A DNA stretch of 12,488 nucleotides from an uncultured Desulfobulbaceae bacterium. GTDB lineage: Bacteria > Desulfobacterota > Desulfobulbia > Desulfobulbales > BM004. The stretch lies in contig CAMYJP010000040.1 of the NCBI GenBank assembly GCA_947258675.1, positions 1 to 12,488 of the forward strand, written 5' to 3'. The notes under the pieces were generated by a model. That model was given only the letters and a program-made list of their open reading frames with translations, was not told the origin of the DNA and did no database searches. Made by a program: the position numbers and the translations under genes. Shown piece after piece: positions 8,060 to 12,488 of this stretch (position 1 is its first letter; each line of letters starts with the position of its first letter).

Positions 8060-8977
8060 TTAATTTCCAGATACAGCCTTGAGGGCCTTTTTAATACCGC
8101 CCGGTGCACTCATGATAGCAGTGAAGCCATGCTCCCCTACCATTTTTGTGTCCGGAAAGTGAACAGCAATACGGTAACGGCCGCGCAGTGCGATTGCCTG
8201 GTTACCCTGGACCATAATTTCGTAAGGAAGATAGGCTGTTGACCGATAATCTCGGTAGTCAATTATGTCTAATATTTCTTTGTCTGTATCTTTGGCTCCG
8301 GAATCTGGGCCGTCTCCCAAAGGTATGGCTACTCCGAACACGCTAATTTCCTTACCAGGCAGGTCAATGCGATATACCTTGCTTGTACCGCCAATTCCTT
8401 CGGCAAGATTTTTTTCCACCATTGCAGTACCAGATTGATAGTCATCAAATGTGTTAAGAATGTCTACATCGCCAAAATATGGCATGAGCATTTTATAATG
8501 ATATTTACCTGGCACAAGTTTCTTTTCCTTAACACCTTTTTCAGATCCAAATTCGGTTTCATGACCTAAAGCTTTCACAAGTGCTTCGGAAACTTTTTCA
8601 AGCTTGCCTAATCCATAGGCTGTTCCTAAATACAACGGATTTACGTATGAGATCTGTAGAGTATCATCCACATTGGTGACCGCAATTCTTTGAGCAGCGC
8701 CGAAACCGCCATTGTCTGCCTGTGCGGCTGCAGAAAGTAATTCGGTACTAGTTACGCAAATGACTGTTGCGGATTCAAAAGGTTTGTAGGTGCCTACAAT
8801 TGTAAAACCTTGATCTGTAAGTGATGATTGAACACTGGCAACAACGGTTTCAATGTTGCCTGAGCGTGCGCTGCCTAAAACAAAAGGTTTAAGACTTTCG
8901 GCCTGAGCGGAAGACTGGAGAAATAAGAGATGAATAGATAATAACGCCAGGATGATATAAAGCTGGGAAAGCTTCAT
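8060..8977 (-). CDS. Secreted protein with DUF302-like halves
   Basis: This is a 305-residue exported protein of unknown function. Residues 1-26 are a Sec signal peptide (hydrophobic core LYIILALLSIHLLFL, cleavage after AQA), so it should be periplasmic. The first mature half looks DUF302-like: a helix (VASVQSSLTDQGF), a strand IVGTYKP, ATVICVTS, and RIAVTNVDDTLQISYVNP followed by GTAYG. The second half repeats the order in outline: GTSKVYRIDL, KEISVFGVAIPL, then a TAYLPYEIMVQGNQ segment and RYRIAVHFPD. This suggests an old tandem duplication, but identity is low and the reading is by eye. It has one cysteine in the mature chain and no heme motif. The start is ATG 8977 with AAGGAG (minus strand, about 8988-8983). 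It follows the FadL-like gene in the same direction but is separated by two strong hairpins, so it may be expressed at a lower level by read-through. Confidence 0.75.
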   Translation of the reverse strand: MKLSQLYIILALLSIHLLFLQSSAQAESLKPFVLGSARSGNIETVVASVQSSLTDQGFTIVGTYKPFESATVICVTSTELLSAAAQADNGGFGAAQRIAVTNVDDTLQISYVNPLYLGTAYGLGKLEKVSEALVKALGHETEFGSEKGVKEKKLVPGKYHYKMLMPYFGDVDILNTFDDYQSGTAMVEKNLAEGIGGTSKVYRIDLPGKEISVFGVAIPLGDGPDSGAKDTDKEILDIIDYRDYRSTAYLPYEIMVQGNQAIALRGRYRIAVHFPDTKMVGEHGFTAIMSAPGGIKKALKAVSGN

Positions 8978-9012
8978 GATTTACTCCTTGTGTTAACGGT
9001 TTATGTAAAAGT

Positions 9013-9041
9013 AAAAAAACGGGGGCGCAAAAAGCGCCCCC
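9013..9041 (-). terminator. Strong Rho-independent terminator after fadL-like gene
   Basis: GGGGGCGC (9021-9028), a five-base loop, and GCGCCCCC (9034-9041) make a perfect 8-bp GC stem. On the minus strand it is followed by G and seven T (9019-9013). It ends transcripts of the outer-membrane barrel gene and separates it from the secreted-protein gene downstream. Confidence 0.92.
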
Positions 9042-9049
9042 TATGGGGT

Positions 9050-9074
9050 AAAAAGGGGCTTACGCCTCCTTTTT
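9050..9074 (-). terminator. Second tandem hairpin after fadL-like gene
   Basis: AAAAAGGGGC (9050-9059) pairs with GCCTCCTTTTT (9064-9074) around a TTAC loop, with T9067 bulged. On the minus strand the A-rich side comes first and the stem ends in a T run, so it can act as a terminator in tandem with the stronger hairpin at 9013-9041. It begins about ten bases past the barrel gene stop. Confidence 0.7.
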
Positions 9075-9085
9075 TGGGGGTATGA

Positions 9086-10375
9086 TTAGAACTTCCAGGA
9101 ATAGCCGATGGCCGCTTCCCATTGGTTCATGGTCAAATCGATTGTTTGTGCCCCGGGAGCTTCCAATGTGTTGGCACCGTCAATTGTTTTATCAAAGGCA
9201 TGCATAAGGGAAAAATCAAGTTCATGATGGTCGCCGAAACTTTTGGTAAAGCCAAATGTAGCATGGGTCTCCACAACCCCGGGGGCAAGAATATTAAAAA
9301 GCATTTCTGTTGAAGGAATTGGTTGTTCACCATAAGATATACCAGCCCTCCAGGTCCATTCTGCACTGCTTTTCCATTGGACGCCGAGTTTGAACACAGT
9401 CATGTTATCCCAACCGAAACCTGCGCCCCCATCATTACCAAGCTGAGCTGTCTGAAGGTTTGGGAGCAGGGGATTATTAATTGCTTTTACATTACTGTAG
9501 TAAATAGTCTGAATATCAAAGGCAAGTGTCAAAGCATCATTTGGCTTAACAGCCATTCCAATGGTTAGGTTAGCAGGAATATCAAAATCACCTTTTTCAG
9601 CAAAAAGACCTTTGTATTCATCAAGTTCATCCATCGCGATTTTGGTTTGGTAAGCAGCCCCGATAGAAAACATAGGCGAGATGTTTGCCATATAGCCGAT
9701 TCTTGCGCCATAACCGAATGCATTATCATGACCATTATCCGTGAGATTTGTTGCGCTGCTGGAGAAACCACCAAAAGCTTGCAGCCCTTGTGCCTCAAAC
9801 ATTTGAAATGCGATTATTGGTGTAATGCCGAATGAGTGTGTATCATTGAGTTTCCTGGAATAGGTGGGGGCAATAAACAACTGTGATAAATCAACCCCTG
9901 TTGGTGTTGAACCACCAAAGGTGTTGGTATTGTAGTCGGTGTTCATGCCACCGTTACCGTAGATTGAAATACCAAGAGAGCCATTGCCGCTGGGCATAAT
10001 CCAGTTGAAACCAAGAGCTGGAATAATGAAGTATTCGGAATCACTTTCCTTAACGCCTGGTGCTAGGCCAAAGGTGCCTGGAAAACCGGATGGGTTACCT
10101 TTAACTTCGTATTCTCTGTTCGGATTAAAAAAAGCAACGCCAACATCAACCCGTTTGCCGACATGAACCATTCCTGCGGGATTCATGGACGCGGACAGGG
10201 AATCGAGCGGCAGAGCTACACCGGCGCCTGCCAGGGCTTTATTTTTTATACTGTAACCGTGGGCAAAATATCCATTGGTTGCATGGGCTGTGCTGGCAGC
10301 AATACCGCATATTGTAAGGATGGTTGCTGAGCCAATAAGCAATCTCTTGATGTTTTTAAACCGTTTGTTTCTCAT
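9086..10375 (-). CDS. FadL/OmpP1/TodX-family outer-membrane transporter
   Basis: This is a 429-residue outer-membrane beta-barrel of the long-chain fatty acid/aromatic hydrocarbon channel family. Residues 1-32 form a signal peptide with a basic start (MRNKRFKNIKRLL) and cleavage after AHA. The mature N-terminus has the family hatch signature: NGYFAHGYSIKNKALAGAGV, then PLDSLSASMNPAGMV. Many alternating amphipathic strands follow, and the chain ends in an aromatic, EAAIGYSWKF, the usual barrel-insertion signal with terminal Phe. Length is normal for the family. The start is ATG 10375, with AAGGAG eight bases upstream (about 10389-10384). It probably lets hydrophobic molecules enter the periplasm; the substrate is unknown. 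It lies 107 bases after tusA in the same direction and could be co-transcribed with the sulfur-carrier genes, but that gap may hold its own promoter. It ends at two tandem terminators. Confidence 0.9.
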   Translation of the reverse strand: MRNKRFKNIKRLLIGSATILTICGIAASTAHATNGYFAHGYSIKNKALAGAGVALPLDSLSASMNPAGMVHVGKRVDVGVAFFNPNREYEVKGNPSGFPGTFGLAPGVKESDSEYFIIPALGFNWIMPSGNGSLGISIYGNGGMNTDYNTNTFGGSTPTGVDLSQLFIAPTYSRKLNDTHSFGITPIIAFQMFEAQGLQAFGGFSSSATNLTDNGHDNAFGYGARIGYMANISPMFSIGAAYQTKIAMDELDEYKGLFAEKGDFDIPANLTIGMAVKPNDALTLAFDIQTIYYSNVKAINNPLLPNLQTAQLGNDGGAGFGWDNMTVFKLGVQWKSSAEWTWRAGISYGEQPIPSTEMLFNILAPGVVETHATFGFTKSFGDHHELDFSLMHAFDKTIDGANTLEAPGAQTIDLTMNQWEAAIGYSWKF

Positions 10376-10482
10376 CTTTGTCTTCTCCTTCCTGGTATGA
10401 TTAACGATAGTAAATTGGCGGTTCCCTCCGGCTGCCTTTTCACCCTAGAAATTGTTGTGTGTAGTTGTATGTAATTAAGTTA

Positions 10483-10719
10483 TTAATTTTTTTTGATGTA
10501 GAAGGTAAAAACTCCACCGTCTTCTTTCATGTCAAGTAGTTCGTTGCCGGTTCTTTTAATCATGGCAGGTAGGTCGGATTTGGAGCCGGCATCGGTCAGG
10601 TTTACCTGTAGAATTTTACCTGCTTCCAATGCTTCAAGTGCTTTCTTGGTTTTAAGAACAGGCATTGGGCAGTTTAAACCTTTAAGGTCAGCTACAGTAT
10701 CAGGTGTTATATCAGACAT
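10483..10719 (-). CDS. tusA: TusA/SirA-family sulfur carrier protein
   Basis: This is a 78-residue cytoplasmic protein that carries sulfane sulfur as a persulfide on one cysteine. The diagnostic CPxP motif is present as LNCPMPVLKTKKAL, with the acceptor Cys at residue 17 and the helix that follows it. The rest (GKILQVNLTDAGSKSDLPAM) gives the expected beta-alpha-beta-alpha-beta-beta fold, and length is normal. The start is ATG 10719, with GAGGAG seven bases upstream. It follows the DsrE2-like gene by 35 bases, an arrangement common in sulfur-oxidising and sulfate- or sulfur-metabolising bacteria, where the two pass sulfur between membrane and cytoplasmic enzymes. In this setting a role in dissimilatory or detoxifying sulfur traffic is more likely than the tRNA thiolation role of E. 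coli TusA, which works with TusBCDE, not seen here. Confidence 0.93.
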   Translation of the reverse strand: MSDITPDTVADLKGLNCPMPVLKTKKALEALEAGKILQVNLTDAGSKSDLPAMIKRTGNELLDMKEDGGVFTFYIKKN

Positions 10720-10754
10720 CGTATTTCTCCTCGTAAAGTTGTGAGTAAATTTTA

Positions 10755-11237
10755 TTAAATGAACAGACTGACGTCAGCGTCGAGTGAGTAATCAACGAAT
10801 TCGGCTGCACCGCCAACTTCAACTCCCTCGATAAGGTCATCTTTGGTGATGCCCGTCATTTCAAGTGTTGGAGTGCAGGCAACCATTCTTACTCCGGATT
10901 CCAGACAGATCTCAACCATTTCGGGAATTGATGGCCAGTTGATTTTTTTCATCATCGATTTCATCATAGTTGTTCCCATGGCAGTCATACCAGGCAACAT
11001 GCCAATAATATTAGGCATCGGCACTGGAGAAGGCATTGCCGGGTTGGCAATCGGCGCAACTTGTAGTTTGTGGTATTTGTGTTTGTTGACTATATCCACC
11101 CCGTAAAATGTATAAAATATCATTGCTTCAACATCCATTGCTGCAGCAGTGGAAGCAAGCATAAGGGGTGGGTAGGCCATATCAAGGGTACCTTTAGAGG
11201 CTATGATGGCATATCTTTTTTGTTTTTCTTCACTCAT
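10755..11237 (-). CDS. DsrE2-like (DsrE/DsrF/DrsH family) sulfur-transfer protein
   Basis: This is a 160-residue protein of the DsrE/DsrF-like superfamily, DsrE2 type. It starts with the family strand RYAIIASKGTLDMAYPPLMLA and continues with AMIFYTFYGVDIV. A methionine- and proline-rich central segment (about residues 66-98; MLPGMTAMGTTMMKSMMKK) is usual in this subgroup. The later IPEMVEICLESGVRMVACTP carries Cys111 and Cys121; the latter is the expected persulfide-bearing cysteine. ITKDDLIEGVEVGGAAEFVD ends the fold. Some relatives have a membrane anchor, but here only the moderately hydrophobic central loop is seen. The start is ATG 11237 with AGGAGG five bases upstream. It lies between the MarR gene (34-base gap) and tusA (35-base gap), so the three form one operon. 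It probably hands sulfane sulfur to TusA. Confidence 0.87.
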   Translation of the reverse strand: MSEEKQKRYAIIASKGTLDMAYPPLMLASTAAAMDVEAMIFYTFYGVDIVNKHKYHKLQVAPIANPAMPSPVPMPNIIGMLPGMTAMGTTMMKSMMKKINWPSIPEMVEICLESGVRMVACTPTLEMTGITKDDLIEGVEVGGAAEFVDYSLDADVSLFI

Positions 11238-11271
11238 GTTTTCCTCCTATATTGAAAATTATAATTTGAGT

Positions 11272-11754
11272 TTATTTGTTAAGTTTGGCTTTCATGGCTT
11301 TCATAGAAGTACGTAAAGTTTCAAGGGCAGCAATAATAGAACCTCTTTGCACAGGTTCTATCTGGTCGAGAATTTCACGATGTAACCCAAACAGAAATTC
11401 TTCAATCTCAAGTACTTTCCGCTGACCTTCAGGTGTTAGGCAAGCGAGTTTTACACGAGCATCATTCGGGTCAGCCATTCTTTGCACAAGACCTTTTTTT
11501 TCGAGGCTGTCAAGGATGACAGTTGCTCGGCTTTTAGCGACTTCGAGCATGCCGGCTATTTCAACGCCTGTTAAATATTTGTGCCCGTCAAATAAGGATA
11601 TACATTTTAATTCAGCCTGTGGGAGATTGAACTTTTTTGCTTCGAAATGAAAGCGGTCTTTACAACAATTATGAAGCTCACCAATAAGTTCCTGAAGCCT
11701 GTTGACCTGGTATTCAATCAAGCGTAAATCGATTTGCTGGCTAATTTCGTTCAT
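11272..11754 (-). CDS. MarR-family transcriptional regulator
   Basis: This is a 160-residue winged-helix regulator. Residues 1-50 are the dimerisation helix, with the motif NCCKDRFHFE (Cys30, Cys31). YLTGVEIAGMLEVAKSRATV is the recognition helix region, ILDSLEKKGLVQRMADPNDARVKLACLTPEG is the wing with the DxR signature, and C-terminal dimer helices follow. The frame can be extended to a TTG at 11793, but that TTG is the first half of a TTGACA -35 box, so translation there is impossible from this promoter. ATG 11754 is the natural start. It has no Shine-Dalgarno and lies only a few bases after the predicted transcription start, so the message is nearly leaderless. The palindrome over the ATG points to autorepression. 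Cys30, Cys31, Cys51 and Cys105 could sense redox or reactive sulfur species, fitting the DsrE2-like and TusA genes downstream; this is inference. Confidence 0.9.
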   Translation of the reverse strand: MNEISQQIDLRLIEYQVNRLQELIGELHNCCKDRFHFEAKKFNLPQAELKCISLFDGHKYLTGVEIAGMLEVAKSRATVILDSLEKKGLVQRMADPNDARVKLACLTPEGQRKVLEIEEFLFGLHREILDQIEPVQRGSIIAALETLRTSMKAMKAKLNK

Positions 11755-11763
11755 AGTATGAAC
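11749..11763. promoter_or_regulatory. Probable MarR operator palindrome
   Basis: A perfect 15-bp palindrome, GTTCATAGTATGAAC, has 7-bp arms around one central base. It begins two bases after the -10 box of the MarR promoter and includes the ATG of the regulator. A bound dimer would block RNA polymerase and start-site access, so this is the natural autoregulatory site. Size and symmetry suit MarR proteins. Confidence 0.7.
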
Positions 11764-11764
11764 T

Positions 11765-11793
11765 ATTCTAAGATTATTGAGGTTAGTTGTCAA
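11765..11793 (-). promoter_or_regulatory. Sigma-70-type promoter of the marR-dsrE2-tusA operon
   Basis: On the minus strand TTGACA (11793-11788, perfect -35) is followed by an optimal 17-base spacer and TAGAAT (11770-11765, five of six matches to TATAAT). An A/T-rich tract lies just upstream of the -35 and could act as an UP element. The expected transcription start is near 11758, only a few bases before the ATG at 11754. Confidence 0.85.
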
Positions 11794-11811
11794 GAAAAAA
11801 TATACTTATGT

Positions 11812-11834
11812 TTCATGATTTATATATACATGAA
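11812..11834. promoter_or_regulatory. Second inverted repeat upstream of marR promoter
   Basis: TTCATG (11812-11817) and CATGAA (11829-11834) face each other across 11 A/T-only bases. The half-sites share TTCAT/ATGAA with the operator palindrome at 11749-11763, and the repeat lies about 19 bases upstream of the -35 box. It may be an auxiliary regulator site, but the region is AT-rich and chance is possible. Confidence 0.35.
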
Positions 11835-12219
11835 TTTATTAATTTTTTAAAGAAACATTGTTTCGAGTAGTGATCAAGCTTAACTTATACAACTATTCTA
11901 TAATAAAAATATTCTGTTTATTATTGAAAATAAAGTTAATAGTGTTTAGCTTATTTTGTAAAAACTATAGAACTATGTTTGATGTGATACTATCCACAGT
12001 GACAAAGTTCGAAGCGCTTAATAAGGCAAGAACCAAGGGAGGAGGCCACTGGAATCCGTTTATGGCGAATGAGCAGGCTGACTGCGGGTAATGGTATAGT
12101 ATGTAAAGATGGATCGGATGTAATTCGCTGTGCATAGACTTTGGATAAAGAAATAATAAGAAGTTTCGTACTGCTGAATCTGAAATTATGAAAATACTGC
12201 TTTATGATGGAGTTTAGAA
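11835..12219. other. Intergenic region without a convincing gene
   Basis: This stretch separates the marR promoter region from the gene at 12220. The first part (to about 11990) is very AT-rich. The middle (12005-12095) is more GC-rich and contains a purine-rich AAGGGAGGAGG. Open frames here (a 77-residue plus-strand frame ending at 12091 and a minus-strand frame ending at 11990) have poor composition, no ribosome-binding site and no recognisable motif. I see no tRNA, known riboswitch core or terminator. The GC shift could mean a small RNA or a gene remnant, but nothing supports either. Confidence 0.5.
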
Positions 12220-12488
12220 ATGCCACATTTTGGTTTAATGAAGGAAAACAATTTGAGTGCGGATGATGCGGCATTATTAAGGGCAAGGCTTCATTTGCGA
12301 AGCGGTCGGCGCCAGGTACGACAGAAAAAATATGCGGCTGCAATTACAACCCTTTATGATGCATTAATATCAGCTTTTCGCTATTATTTTCTTTCCTCGC
12401 GCTTTAATAACAAATTTCATGGCAATGATTTAGATTTATTAGAAAATGACTTAGCCCTTTACGATATGTTTCAACAGATCGGGGTTGT
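12220..12488 (+). CDS. Conserved-looking hypothetical protein, 5' part only
   Basis: An open frame starts at ATG 12220 and runs past the window end without a stop (89 complete codons). GGAG (12209-12212) lies seven bases before the ATG, a good ribosome-binding site. The product begins MPHFGLMKENNLSADDAALL and continues with a very basic helix (ARLHLRSGRRQVRQKKYAAA), then ITTLYDALISAFRYYFL. The N-terminus resembles short uncharacterised deltaproteobacterial proteins that I recall as starting MPHFGLM with a basic helix and a TLYDAL segment. I cannot name a function. The pattern of a repeated-helix accumulation domain (KYAAAITTLYDAL) is reminiscent of TPR- or HEPN-like helical folds, but that is weak. 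It is divergent from the marR operon; about 465 bases separate the two starts. Confidence 0.75.
   Translation, partial: MPHFGLMKENNLSADDAALLRARLHLRSGRRQVRQKKYAAAITTLYDALISAFRYYFLSSRFNNKFHGNDLDLLENDLALYDMFQQIGV

Noticed and set aside
11858..12091. 77-residue plus-strand frame
   Set aside because: No ribosome-binding site, AT-driven composition in the first half, no recognisable motif.
12005..12095. Purine-rich, GC-rich stretch as a riboswitch
   Set aside because: I looked for cobalamin, TPP, c-di-GMP and molybdenum-cofactor cores and found no matching conserved boxes or stem order.
11990..12343. 117-residue minus-strand frame
   Set aside because: It overlaps the better supported plus-strand gene at 12220 and has no ribosome-binding site or protein-like pattern.
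1..12488. Novel defence, mobile or CRISPR system
   Set aside because: No repeats arrays, transposase, integrase, nuclease, reverse transcriptase or toxin-antitoxin-like pairs are visible; the genes are ordinary transport, sulfur, pterin and envelope functions.

Overview
The window reads as chromosomal DNA of a Gram-negative, probably anaerobic bacterium with fairly AT-rich DNA. A FadL/OmpP1-type outer-membrane barrel and two Sec signal peptides show a two-membrane envelope. The DsrE2-like plus TusA sulfur-carrier pair, the FolE2-type GTP cyclohydrolase and the 'CCxDR' MarR subtype all fit a sulfur-metabolising Desulfobacterota (deltaproteobacterial) lineage, perhaps Desulfobulbales. This placement is inference from gene content; no rRNA or other phylogenetic marker is present. 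I saw no tRNA, rRNA, insertion sequence, phage gene or CRISPR array.

Left part (1-3826): a small unrecognised plus-strand gene (32-247) converges on a minus-strand ion/osmotic block, and a perfect 14-bp inverted repeat at 302-340 serves as shared terminator. The block reads, in transcription order, a 759-residue SLC12-type cation-chloride cotransporter (3826-1547), the wreck of a small J-domain protein (1501-1202) and mscS (1166-362). Two of the three are damaged. The J-domain gene has two in-frame stops and no usable start. mscS has lost about 17-20 bases and its frame near position 541, so its conserved C-terminal end is out of frame.

Middle (3968-7911): a three-gene minus-strand operon holds a family-2 glycosyltransferase, folE2 and a TVP38/VTT-type membrane protein. 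folE2 starts at a TTG that overlaps the glycosyltransferase stop as TTGA. Divergent from it is a plus-strand CPA2 Na+(K+)/H+ antiporter with the electrogenic Asp-Asp pair.

Right part (8060-11793): reading leftward from 11793, a MarR-family regulator is followed by a DsrE2-like protein, TusA, a FadL/OmpP1-family barrel, and a secreted protein whose halves look like a diverged tandem DUF302-like repeat. The MarR gene has the clearest promoter of the window (TTGACA-17-TAGAAT). A perfect 15-bp palindrome covers the predicted transcription start and the ATG, which implies autorepression and a nearly leaderless message. Two tandem hairpins between the barrel gene and the secreted-protein gene form a strong minus-strand terminator.

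Right edge (11794-12488): about 425 bases show no convincing gene. They are followed by the 5' part of a conserved-looking hypothetical gene (12220 onward, plus strand) cut by the window end. No new defence or mobile system is evident. The most useful observations are the two decayed genes of the ion/osmotic block and the sulfur-carrier operon with its self-regulating MarR.
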